Assembly (NCBI GenBank): GCA_023269455.1
Contig: JAHFTG010000044.1
Coordinates: 1 to 9,248, forward strand
From: Opitutaceae bacterium
GTDB taxonomy: Bacteria > Verrucomicrobiota > Verrucomicrobiia > Opitutales > Opitutaceae
DNA: 9,248 bases
Direction of reading: 5' to 3'
In this document: positions 1-9,248 of the stretch, in pieces
Layout of the letters: each line of letters starts with the position of its first letter
Position numbering within the stretch: the first letter of the stretch is position 1
Translations under genes and position numbers: made by a program
The notes under the pieces: generated by a model
Databases searched by the model: none
What the model saw: only the letters and a program-made list of their open reading frames with translations
Told to the model about the DNA's origin: nothing

Positions 1-1
1 A

Positions 2-382
2 ACCCTCGGCGTGCTCAAGGAACTCGGCGCGGACGACAAACGCATCCTCACTGTCTTCAACAAAGTCGATGCCGCCACCGAAGCGCACATCCACCGCGCC
101 CGCCTGCTCGCCCCCGACGGCCTGCTCATCAGCGCGCACTCGGGCCAAAACCTCGACGGCCTCGTCGATCATTTCATCGAGCTCATCGCCGACGAATTCG
201 GCTCCACGGAAGTTTTTATTCCGCACAGCCGCCACGACCTCATCGCAAGGTTGCACGCCATCGGCCACGTGCAAAGCGAGGAGACGACCGACGACGGCGT
301 GCATCTCCACGTGCGCATCCCGCCTGCGCAATCCGCGCCGTTTACGCCCTACATTATCGAAGCGGGTGCTAAAAAATCCTGA
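2..382 (+). CDS. hflX: GTPase HflX, C-terminal part (5' end outside the window)
   Basis: HflX is a ribosome-binding GTPase that acts on the 50S subunit and rescues or splits stalled or heat-damaged ribosomes. The window holds only the last 126 codons, and the reading frame enters at base 2. Visible are the G4 motif NKVD (bases 59-70), which gives guanine specificity, and a G5-like ISAHSG (128-145). The family-typical C-terminal domain follows: a stretch of the form VFIPHSRHDLIARLHAIG, then an EE..DDGVHLHVRIP strand that matches the HflX tail. The frame ends with TGA after an Ala-Lys-Lys-Ser tail. The N-terminal HflX domain and the G1-G3 motifs lie upstream of the window. A general Era/Obg-type GTPase is the alternative, but the tail after G5 argues for HflX. 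The next gene is a tRNA, about 83 bases downstream. Confidence 0.9.
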   Translation, partial: TLGVLKELGADDKRILTVFNKVDAATEAHIHRARLLAPDGLLISAHSGQNLDGLVDHFIELIADEFGSTEVFIPHSRHDLIARLHAIGHVQSEETTDDGVHLHVRIPPAQSAPFTPYIIEAGAKKS

Positions 383-424
383 GCGACGGCAGCAGCAGCG
401 GGTTTGCGAGCAGAATCTCCGGCC

Positions 425-452
425 TTGACGCACCGCAGGCGAGGGGCACATT
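425..452 (+). promoter_or_regulatory. Candidate promoter for tRNA-Gln
   Basis: TTGACG (425-430) matches five of six bases of the sigma-70 -35 box. A 16-base spacer leads to CACATT (447-452), a poor -10 match (three of six). Transcription would start near 459, leaving about six bases before the mature tRNA. The same TTGACG hexamer occurs before pyrH. The -35 is convincing; the -10 is weak. Confidence 0.35.
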
Positions 453-465
453 TCCCCTTCCTCTT
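441..465 (+). terminator. Weak terminator-like hairpin after hflX
   Basis: AGGGG (442-446) can pair with CCCCT (454-458) around a 7-base loop, with a possible extra G-T pair. A pyrimidine-rich TCCTCTTT tail follows, ending at the tRNA. It could end hflX transcription. The stem is short, the tail is not a clean T-run, and the site overlaps the putative tRNA promoter, so the call is tentative. Confidence 0.25.
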
Positions 466-539
466 TGCCTGATGGTGTAATGGCAGCACAGGTGACTTTG
501 ACTCACCTAGTCATGGTTCGAATCCATGTCGGGCAGCCA
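466..539 (+). tRNA. tRNA-Gln (anticodon UUG)
   Basis: A full cloverleaf can be folded by eye. The acceptor stem is TGCCTGA (466-472) with TCGGGCA (529-535), including one T-G wobble, then discriminator G536 and an encoded CCA (537-539). The D arm is GTG (475-477) with CAC (487-489) and a loop carrying GG at 482-483. The anticodon stem is GGTGA (491-495) with TCACC (503-507). The 7-base loop CTTTGAC has anticodon TTG at 498-500, reading CAA and, by wobble, CAG. The variable loop has four bases. The T arm is CATGG (512-516) with CCATG (524-528) around TTCGAAT. The weak U1-A72 first pair and G73 are typical glutamine identity features. Confidence 0.97.
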
Positions 540-553
540 TTTGAGGACGCACG

Positions 554-577
554 ATTTCAGACGCCCCCCTCTGAAAT
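554..577. repeat. Perfect 8-bp inverted repeat (hairpin) downstream of tRNA-Gln
   Basis: ATTTCAGA (554-561) and TCTGAAAT (570-577) are exact reverse complements around an 8-base C-rich loop. It starts 14 bases after the tRNA CCA end. It could be the tRNA transcript's 3' hairpin. No T-run follows directly (only TTT at 582-584), so a classical intrinsic terminator is not established. A protein-binding palindrome is the alternative. Confidence 0.5.
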
Positions 578-634
578 AGCATCTTTAGCGAGTTCCACCA
601 ACTCCGTCAAAAGACCCCGAAAGCGGGATGTTGC

Positions 635-668
635 AGCAGGACGCCCACCATTTTGTGCGCCTCCTGCT
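635..668. repeat. Inverted repeat / bulged hairpin in the intergenic stretch
   Basis: AGCAGGA (635-641) pairs with TCCTGCT (662-668). Inside it, CGC (642-644) pairs with GCG (657-659), leaving a CC bulge and a 12-base loop. Just before it, CCCG-AAAG-CGGG (616-627) forms a 4-bp mini-hairpin. Neither has a T-tail. The function is unknown. Confidence 0.35.
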
Positions 669-786
669 ACACATCCGCCTTCGCGACGTACTCGACCGGC
701 CCGCCGTCGCCAAATCCTAAGCGCCTGCGGGCTTGGCCTGCGGTTGATCAAAATGCGGAGCGGCCCGTGGTCGGATGATTGAGGCT

Positions 787-814
787 TTGACCCGTCTGAA
801 GCGCGCCCCATAAC
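787..814 (+). promoter_or_regulatory. Candidate sigma-70 promoter for the MFS transporter
   Basis: TTGACC (787-792, five of six consensus bases), a 16-base spacer and CATAAC (809-814, four of six). Transcription would begin near 821, giving a 5' leader of about 27 bases before the ATG at 848. This is the best paired -35/-10 in the window, but it rests on sequence match alone. Confidence 0.4.
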
Positions 815-847
815 GCCTTCACTGATCGTGACCCCACGCAAAACCGC

Positions 848-2158
848 ATGAGCCAACCCACCGTCCCGCCCGCGCCCGCCGCCAACTCCACCCGCCGGGT
901 GCTCTTCGCCAGCCTCGCCGGCACGACCATCGAGTTTTTCGATTTTTACATCTACGCGACAGCTGCCGTACTGGTTTTCCCCAAGCTCTTTTTCCCTGCG
1001 TCCGATCCGGCGGCGGCCACGCTCCAATCACTTGCCACCTTCGCTCTCGCTTTCTTCGCGCGTCCCGTAGGCTCGGCCGTGTTCGGACACTTTGGCGACC
1101 GCATCGGCCGCAAAGTCACGCTCGTCGCCGCACTCCTCACGATGGGCCTGTCCACGGTGGTCATCGGCCTGCTGCCCACCTACGCGTCCATCGGCACGCT
1201 TGCCCCGGTATTACTCGCGCTCTGCCGCTTCGGCCAGGGCTTCGGCCTCGGCGGCGAGTGGGGCGGCGCAATCCTCCTCGCCACCGAAAACGCCCCGCCC
1301 GGCAAACGCGCCTGGTATGGCATGTTCCCCCAGCTCGGCGCGCCGCTCGGCTTCATCTGCTCCGGCGGGATTTTCCTGCTGCTCTCCGAAAACCTCACCA
1401 ACGCCCAGTTCCTCGACTACGGTTGGCGCATTCCTTTCATCGCGAGCAGCCTGCTCGTGCTCGTCGGCCTCTATGTGCGCCTGCAAATCACCGAGACGCC
1501 CGTGTTTCAAAAAGCCATCGACCAGCACAAACGCGTCGAAGTGCCTCTCCTCTCCGTCTTCCGCGACCACGCCCGCGCCGTGGCGCTCGGCACCGTGATC
1601 GCCCTCACGACCTTCGTGCTGTTTTATCTGCTCACGGTTTTCTGCCTGAGCTGGGGCACCAAAAACCTCGGCTACACCCGTGAACACTTCCTGATTATCC
1701 AGATGATCGGCGTTCTGTTTTTCGCGCTCACGATTCCCCTTTCCGCGCTCCTCGCCGACCATTACGGCCGCCGCATCGTGCTCCTATTGGTCACGGCGGG
1801 CATCGCCGGCTTCGGCCTCGTGCTCGGGCCGTTGTTCGGCGCCGGCGAACCGGGCGTGATCGCCGCGATGATCCTCGGCTTCGCCCTCATGGGCATGACT
1901 TACGGGCCGCTCGGCACGCTTCTCTCCGAACTGTTTCCGACCGCCGTGCGCTACACCGGATCGTCGATGAGTTTTAACCTAGCCGGCATCTTCGGCGCAT
2001 CCCTCGCGCCCTATGCCGCCACCTGGCTCGCCACCCACCACGGCCTGCCCGCGGTCGGTTACTACCTCGGCGGCGCCGCCCTGCTCACCTGGGTCGCGCT
2101 ATGGCTGAGCCGGGAACCGCGCGAAGCCGATTTCGCCGAAAACGCGCCCGTGCTTTAA
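848..2158 (+). CDS. MFS transporter, metabolite:H+ symporter (MHS) type
   Basis: An inner-membrane secondary transporter of 436 residues, likely importing a small organic acid, osmolyte or similar metabolite with protons. Residues 25-40 (GTTIEFFDFYIYATAA) match the first helix of MHS proteins such as ProP, ShiA, KgtP and YhjE. The MFS motif A, GHFGDRIGRK, lies at 80-89 in the loop between helices 2 and 3. A degenerate second copy, ADHYGRR (303-309), lies in the second half. RFGQGFGLGGEWGGA (127-141) and ELFPTAVRYTGSS (361-373) are further MHS landmarks. Hydrophobic segments are consistent with 12 helices in two six-helix halves. The length is normal for the family. The ATG at 848 is chosen because the MHS start follows after a short Pro/Ala-rich tail; no Shine-Dalgarno is visible. 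It appears to be a single-gene unit with its own promoter. The substrate cannot be told from sequence. Confidence 0.88.
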   Translation: MSQPTVPPAPAANSTRRVLFASLAGTTIEFFDFYIYATAAVLVFPKLFFPASDPAAATLQSLATFALAFFARPVGSAVFGHFGDRIGRKVTLVAALLTMGLSTVVIGLLPTYASIGTLAPVLLALCRFGQGFGLGGEWGGAILLATENAPPGKRAWYGMFPQLGAPLGFICSGGIFLLLSENLTNAQFLDYGWRIPFIASSLLVLVGLYVRLQITETPVFQKAIDQHKRVEVPLLSVFRDHARAVALGTVIALTTFVLFYLLTVFCLSWGTKNLGYTREHFLIIQMIGVLFFALTIPLSALLADHYGRRIVLLLVTAGIAGFGLVLGPLFGAGEPGVIAAMILGFALMGMTYGPLGTLLSELFPTAVRYTGSSMSFNLAGIFGASLAPYAATWLATHHGLPAVGYYLGGAALLTWVALWLSREPREADFAENAPVL

Positions 2159-2177
2159 CACCTCCCGGACCACGCCC

Positions 2178-2199
2178 GCGCCCCGAGAAAATCTCGCGC
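2178..2199. terminator. Hairpin between the MFS gene and pyrH
   Basis: CGAGA (2184-2188) and TCTCG (2192-2196) pair around an AAA loop. GCG (2178-2180) and CGC (2197-2199) extend the stem past a 3-base bulge. It lies 20 bases after the MFS stop, where a terminator would be expected. No T-run follows; TTGACG begins at 2201. It may be a factor-dependent end or simply a structured spacer. Confidence 0.25.
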
Positions 2200-2200
2200 A

Positions 2201-2229
2201 TTGACGCCATTCATACAGCCCCGTTTTCT
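2201..2229 (+). promoter_or_regulatory. Candidate pyrH promoter, positioned for a leaderless transcript
   Basis: TTGACG (2201-2206) is followed by a 17-base spacer and TTTTCT (2224-2229), a weak -10 box (three of six). A start site 7-8 bases after the -10 would fall on the pyrH ATG at 2237, so the mRNA would have almost no 5' leader. The TTG of this -35 is also an in-frame start codon that would extend PyrH by 12 residues, so promoter and longer start compete. Confidence 0.35.
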
Positions 2230-2236
2230 GCGTGGC

Positions 2237-2974
<738 letters not shown>

Positions 2975-2986
2975 AGGCATTCGGCC

Positions 2987-3021
2987 CTACTCGCTACCCG
3001 CTACTCACCACCCGCTACTTT
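2987..3021. repeat. Heptanucleotide tandem repeat, five imperfect copies
   Basis: Five head-to-tail 7-base units of consensus CTACYCG fill most of the pyrH-frr gap. Unit starts are 2987, 2994, 3001, 3008 and 3015. Units 1 and 2 fit the consensus; unit 3 ends in A, unit 4 begins CCAC, and unit 5 ends TTT. The array stops 10 bases before the frr start codon, so it would form most of the untranslated spacer and contains almost no purine-rich ribosome-binding sequence. Slippage in copy number would change only the spacer length. Confidence 0.75.
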
Positions 3022-3031
3022 TCTCGCTCCC

Positions 3032-3577
3032 ATGTCCCAAACCATTCTCACCGAAACCCAAGCCAAGATGAAAAAAGCCGTGGACCACACCCTCCACGAG
3101 TTCTCCAACATCCACACCGGCAAGGCCAACCCTTCGATGGTCGAAGGCATCATGGTCGAAGCCTACGGCTCCATGGTGCGCCTTAAGGAATGCGCCGCCA
3201 TCTCCACCCCCGACGCGCGCCAGATCATGATCCAGCCCTGGGACAAAAGCCTCACCCAAGCCATCGCCAAGGCCATCCAGATCGCCAACCTCGGTTTCAA
3301 TCCCTCCGTCGATTCCAGCCTCGTCCGCATTCCCCTCGCCGACATGAGCCGCGAGCGCCGCCAAGAATTCGTGAAGGTTGCCAACCGCCTCGCCGAAGAA
3401 GGCCGCGTCCACGTCCGCAACGTCCGCCGCGACGCCCTCGAATCCACCAAAAAAGCCAAGCTCCCCGAAGACGAAGCCAAGCGCACCGAGAAGGACATCC
3501 AGACCTTCACCGACAAAGCCATCGAAGACATCAACAAGCACCTCGCCACCAAAGAAAAAGACCTTCTCACGGTCTAA
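3032..3577 (+). CDS. frr: Ribosome recycling factor
   Basis: RRF works with EF-G to split the post-termination ribosome into subunits in the cytosol. At 181 residues it is close to the usual size (about 185). The order is a helical N-terminal segment (1-29), the TGKANPSMVEGIMVEAYGS strand region (29-47), then ISTPDAR and IQPWDKSL (57-74), which form domain II. NLGFNPSVDSSLVRIPL (86-102) and the long third helix follow, with VRNVRRDA (128-135). This last motif carries the conserved arginines needed for ribosome binding. ED/EAKR.EKDIQ..TDK, ending in KEKDLLTV, closes the protein as in other RRFs. The ATG at 3032 gives the family-standard N-terminus. Its upstream region is pyrimidine-rich and lacks a Shine-Dalgarno. 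It sits between pyrH and proB, with 37 bases to proB, and is probably cotranscribed with both. Confidence 0.97.
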   Translation: MSQTILTETQAKMKKAVDHTLHEFSNIHTGKANPSMVEGIMVEAYGSMVRLKECAAISTPDARQIMIQPWDKSLTQAIAKAIQIANLGFNPSVDSSLVRIPLADMSRERRQEFVKVANRLAEEGRVHVRNVRRDALESTKKAKLPEDEAKRTEKDIQTFTDKAIEDINKHLATKEKDLLTV

Positions 3578-3614
3578 GTTGTTTCCGTCCCATCATCCGG
3601 CCCGCCTCCCACCC

Positions 3615-4718
3615 GTGGTCAAAACCGCTCTTCCCCGCCGCGTCGTCATCAAGCTCGGTACCGGCGTGCTCACCTCCGGCATCGGCCAGCTCAACACCGG
3701 GCGCATCGCCGCCCTCGCCGCCGGTGTCGCCGGCCTGCGCGCCGCCGGGACCGAAGTGATCGTCGTTTCCTCCGGCGCCGTCGGCCTCGGTATGGGTCGC
3801 CTCGGCCTCAAGAAAAAACCCGCCGACGTCTCCAAGAAACAAGCCTGCGCCGCCATCGGCCAGTCGCTCCTCATGCAGACGTGGCAGCGCGGCTTCGATC
3901 CCCACGGCCTCACCGCCGCGCAAGTCCTGCTTACGCACGAAGACATGCGCAGCCGCGACCGCCACCTCGGCGTGAAGGCCTGCCTCGAAGAGCTCATCGC
4001 CTACGGCACCATCCCCGTCATTAACGAAAACGACACCGTCAGCGCCGCCGAGATCAAGTTCGGCGACAACGACACCCTCTCCGCGATGGTCGCCAGCCTC
4101 GTCGGCGCGCAGCACCTGCTCATCCTCTCCACCGCCCCCGGCCTCATCGACATGAAAGGCACCGGCCTCATCGTGCCCGTCGTCGAAAAAATCACCCCCG
4201 AGATCGAAGCGATGGCCGGCGGCACCACCGACATCACCGCCACCGGCGGCATGATTTCCAAGATCACCGCCGCCAAGCTCGCCGTCCGCGCCGGTTGCGG
4301 CGTCTTCATCGCCAGCGGCGCCGAGCCCGACATCATCGCCCGCCTCCTCGGCGGCACCGGCCCCGGCACCTTCTTCGTCCCCAGCGGCATCCCCCTCGAC
4401 GCCAAAAAACGCTGGCTCGCCTACTTCCAGCGCCCCACCGGCAACATCACGATCAAGGCCGACGCCGTGCCCATCCTGCGTGACAAAGGCAGCAGCCTCC
4501 TCGCCATCGGCATCACGGGAGTTACCGGGGCCTTCTCCCAAGGCGACATTGTCAACATCCTCGCCCCCGACGGCAAAATCCTCGCTCGCGGCGTGGCCAC
4601 CTTCGACGCCCACGAAGTCAAAGCCATCGCCGGAAAAACGAGTGCCGAACTCAAGCCGCTCTATCCCGCGCGCAAGCACCTCGAAGTCGTCCACCGCGAC
4701 AACCTCGTGCTGCTGTGA
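3615..4718 (+). CDS. proB: Glutamate 5-kinase with PUA domain
   Basis: ProB phosphorylates L-glutamate to gamma-glutamyl phosphate, the first and feedback-controlled step of proline synthesis. With the GTG start at 3615 it has 367 residues, the same length as the E. coli enzyme. The kinase domain shows RRVVIKLGTGVL (8-19), VSSGAVGLG (51-59), QACAAIGQ, NENDTVS (137-143), FGDNDTLSAMVA (149-160) and TGGMISK (210-216), whose lysine is the expected phosphate-contacting residue. From about 275 a PUA domain follows (GDIVNILAPDGKILARGVA region). One oddity: where family members often have a TD..GLY..DP stretch near the nucleotide site, this protein has STAPGL (172-177) and lacks the DP. The frame stays open far upstream into frr, but that extension is out of frame with the real frr and is Pro/Ser/Lys junk. 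No proA lies in the window; Shine-Dalgarno absent. Confidence 0.95.
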   Translation: MVKTALPRRVVIKLGTGVLTSGIGQLNTGRIAALAAGVAGLRAAGTEVIVVSSGAVGLGMGRLGLKKKPADVSKKQACAAIGQSLLMQTWQRGFDPHGLTAAQVLLTHEDMRSRDRHLGVKACLEELIAYGTIPVINENDTVSAAEIKFGDNDTLSAMVASLVGAQHLLILSTAPGLIDMKGTGLIVPVVEKITPEIEAMAGGTTDITATGGMISKITAAKLAVRAGCGVFIASGAEPDIIARLLGGTGPGTFFVPSGIPLDAKKRWLAYFQRPTGNITIKADAVPILRDKGSSLLAIGITGVTGAFSQGDIVNILAPDGKILARGVATFDAHEVKAIAGKTSAELKPLYPARKHLEVVHRDNLVLL

Positions 4719-4728
4719 ACAGGTAGGG

Positions 4729-4750
4729 ACGGACCGGCTGGGCCGTCCGT
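4729..4750. repeat. Bulged GC-rich hairpin after proB (terminator or REP-like palindrome)
   Basis: ACGGAC (4729-4734) pairs with GTCCGT (4745-4750), and inside it GGC (4736-4738) pairs with GCC (4742-4744) around a TGG loop, with a single bulged C. It begins 10 bases after the proB stop, a natural place to end the pyrH-frr-proB transcript. No T-run follows, so a canonical intrinsic terminator is not supported. A dispersed REP-like palindrome would look the same. Confidence 0.4.
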
Positions 4751-4784
4751 GGATCGTCGTAGAAGCGAGTGAAATCGCATCGGA

Positions 4785-4819
4785 TATACTTTGCATGACC
4801 GCACGGGAATCGCCATGCA
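4785..4819 (+). promoter_or_regulatory. Candidate -10 box and overlapping inverted repeat before the binding-protein gene
   Basis: TATACT (4785-4790) matches five of six -10 bases, but no good -35 hexamer lies 16-18 bases upstream, which could mean activator dependence. A perfect 6-bp inverted repeat, TGCATG (4792-4797) and CATGCA (4814-4819), begins at the expected transcription start and could be an operator. Position and symmetry are seen; function is inference. Confidence 0.35.
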
Positions 4820-4855
4820 TTCTCGTGTTTGTCCGTGCCCGGCCTCCCCTGCCCC

Positions 4856-6121
4856 GTGAACGATTTCTCCCGCACGAAAAAAATCCTTTTCGGCGTAGCC
4901 ATGGCCATCGTCCTGGCGACAGGCGGGTGGTTCGCACGGGAATCATGGATACATTCGACCCGCCCGATCAAGATCGGTATCCTTCATTCCCTGACGGGCA
5001 CGATGGCGATCAGCGAGTCCTCCGTCCGCGACGCCACCCTGCTCGCCATCGAGGAGCTCAACGCCGCCGGCGGCGTGCTCGGCCGGCGCCTCGAACCCGT
5101 CGTCGCCGACGGCCGCTCCGACTGGCCCGTGTTTGCCCGCGAGGCCGAACGCCTGATCGCCCAGGAAAAGGTCGCGGTCGTCTTCGGCTGCTGGACCTCC
5201 GCCAGCCGCAAAACCGTCAAACCCGTCTTTGAACGCCTCGACGGCCTGCTGTTCTACCCCGTCCAATACGAGGGCCTCGAACAATCCCCCAACATCGTTT
5301 ACACCGGCGCCGCCCCCAACCAGCAGATCATCCCCGCCGTGAAGTGGAGCTTCGACCACCTGGGGAAACGGTTTTTCCTGGTCGGCTCGGACTACGTCTT
5401 CCCCCGCACCGCCAACGCCATCATCAAGGCCCAGGTCACCGCGCTCGGCGGTGAAATCGTCGGCGAGGAATACCTCCTCCTCGGAGATGTCTCCGCAGAA
5501 AAAATCGCCCAAAAGATCGTGCAGGCCCGGCCGGAAGTCATCCTCAACACCATCAACGGAGACAGTAACGTGGCGTTTTTCAACGCCCTCCGGCAGGCCG
5601 GCGTCTCCCCCGAACGCATCCCCACGCTCTCCTTCAGTATCGCGGAAAACGAGCTCCTGCACATGGACGCGCACACGATCACGGGAGACTACGCCGCCTG
5701 GAACTATTTCCAAAGCGTGCAGAGCCCGGAAAACACCCGCTTCGTCGCCGCCTTCCGGAAACGCTTCGGCCAGGCCCGCGTGACCGACGACCCGATGGAA
5801 GCCGCCTATTTCGGCGTTTATCTCTGGGCCCATGCCGTGACCGCCGCCGGCACCACCGAGGTGACCGCGGTCCGCCAAGCCCTGGGGCATCAAAGCCTCG
5901 CCGCCCCCGAAGGCATCGTTTCCATCGACTCCGAAACCCGGCACACATGGAAAACCGTGCGCGTGGGAAAGATCCGGCCCGACGGACAGTTCGAGATCGT
6001 CTGGAGCTCCGAAACCCCCACCCGCCCCCTGCCCTACCCCGCGTTCCGCTCGAAACCCGATTGGGACGCCTTCCTCGAAAACCTTCAAACCGGCTGGGGC
6101 GGCGCCTGGGCGCATCCCTAA
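4856..6121 (+). CDS. Periplasmic substrate-binding protein, UrtA/FmdD-like (urea or amide type)
   Basis: A class I periplasmic binding protein of the branched-chain amino acid/urea group (Peripla_BP_5 type), 421 residues. It has hallmark stretches of urea-binding UrtA: GILHSLTGTMAISE (41-54), GCWTSASRK (111-119), LLFYPVQYEG (131-140), YTGAAPNQQ (149-157) and FLVGSDYVFPR (174-184). A late HTWKTVRVGKI...GQFEIVW segment also fits UrtA. The N-terminus has basic residues (R6, K8, K9), then a hydrophobic run at about 10-27. No lipobox cysteine or clear A-x-A cleavage site is present, so it may stay tethered to the membrane. GTG 4856 is chosen because it places the basic region at the start; in-frame TTG 4829 and GTG 4835 are alternatives. 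No Shine-Dalgarno is visible. No transporter permease or ATPase is adjacent. Instead a sensor kinase begins 10 bases after its stop, suggesting a ligand-sensing role. Ligand identity is inferred from family likeness only. Confidence 0.85.
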   Translation: MNDFSRTKKILFGVAMAIVLATGGWFARESWIHSTRPIKIGILHSLTGTMAISESSVRDATLLAIEELNAAGGVLGRRLEPVVADGRSDWPVFAREAERLIAQEKVAVVFGCWTSASRKTVKPVFERLDGLLFYPVQYEGLEQSPNIVYTGAAPNQQIIPAVKWSFDHLGKRFFLVGSDYVFPRTANAIIKAQVTALGGEIVGEEYLLLGDVSAEKIAQKIVQARPEVILNTINGDSNVAFFNALRQAGVSPERIPTLSFSIAENELLHMDAHTITGDYAAWNYFQSVQSPENTRFVAAFRKRFGQARVTDDPMEAAYFGVYLWAHAVTAAGTTEVTAVRQALGHQSLAAPEGIVSIDSETRHTWKTVRVGKIRPDGQFEIVWSSETPTRPLPYPAFRSKPDWDAFLENLQTGWGGAWAHP

Positions 6122-6131
6122 ACCTCGCGCC

Positions 6132-9248
<3,117 letters not shown>

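Larger units (their letters stand above)
540..847. other. 308-base gene-free stretch between tRNA-Gln and the MFS gene
   Basis: I find no convincing gene here. The stretch holds a perfect 8-bp inverted repeat at 554-577, a second hairpin at 635-668 and a promoter at 787-814, each listed separately. An open frame runs through on the + strand from the tRNA, but it reads as low-quality Pro/Arg/Ser sequence and includes tRNA bases. On the minus strand, bases 717 to 667 read as GFGDGGPVEYVAKADV followed by a stop. This looks protein-like but is interrupted on both sides, so it may be a decayed gene fragment, a dispersed intergenic repeat or chance. No integrase, att duplication or transposase was seen beside the tRNA. 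Confidence 0.5.

Noticed and set aside
466..600. tRNA-Gln as an integration site for a mobile island
   Set aside because: I saw no repeat of the tRNA 3' end downstream, no integrase and no transposase. Neighbouring genes are chromosomal in character.
465..782. Small + strand open frame covering the tRNA and the gap after it
   Set aside because: It includes the whole tRNA-Gln gene, and the rest is low-information sequence with no recognisable domain.
3378..3614. N-terminal extension of proB reaching back into frr
   Set aside because: The extension is Pro/Ser/Lys-rich out-of-frame translation of frr. The GTG at 3615 gives exactly the family length of 367 residues.
4781..4794. Sigma-54 promoter before the binding-protein gene
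   Set aside because: GG (4782-4783) and GC (4793-4794) are separated by nine bases instead of the required ten, and the remaining consensus bases do not match.
3567..4946. Long minus-strand open frame (459 codons) opposite proB
   Set aside because: It is a composition shadow: repetitive Gly/Ala/Asp/Glu sequence opposite a clear proB with all its motifs.

Overview
This 9.2 kb window is a GC-rich chromosomal stretch from a free-living bacterium. Every gene is on the + strand. The pyrH-frr-proB order, the general lack of Shine-Dalgarno sequences, the pyrimidine-rich gene starts and the protein style fit the Verrucomicrobiota, perhaps the Opitutaceae. That placement is inference from style, not a proven identification. 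The long open frames on the opposite strand look like by-products of G/C-biased third codon positions.

Left part (1-847): the C-terminal end of the ribosome-associated GTPase HflX, then a complete tRNA-Gln (anticodon UUG) with encoded CCA. A 308-base gene-free stretch follows. It holds an 8-bp perfect inverted repeat, a second hairpin, a readable promoter and a possible decayed coding remnant.

Middle part (848-4718): a 12-helix MFS transporter of the metabolite:proton symporter type, then a housekeeping run of pyrH (UMP kinase), frr (ribosome recycling factor) and proB (glutamate 5-kinase with a C-terminal PUA domain). pyrH has a TTGACG box 36 bases before its ATG, so its mRNA may be leaderless. 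The pyrH-frr gap holds a five-copy heptanucleotide tandem repeat.

Right part (4719-9248): a gap with a hairpin, a TATACT box and an inverted repeat leads into a two-gene unit. The first gene encodes a periplasmic binding protein closely resembling the urea-binding protein UrtA and relatives. Ten bases after its stop begins a large sensor histidine kinase with an extracytoplasmic region between two membrane helices, HAMP, four PAS domains and HisKA. This kinase is cut off by the window end. No ABC permease or ATPase gene lies between or before them, so the likely reading is a binding protein that presents a small ligand, perhaps urea or an amide, to a membrane kinase. This pair is the most interesting item in the window. 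The housekeeping genes are otherwise ordinary.
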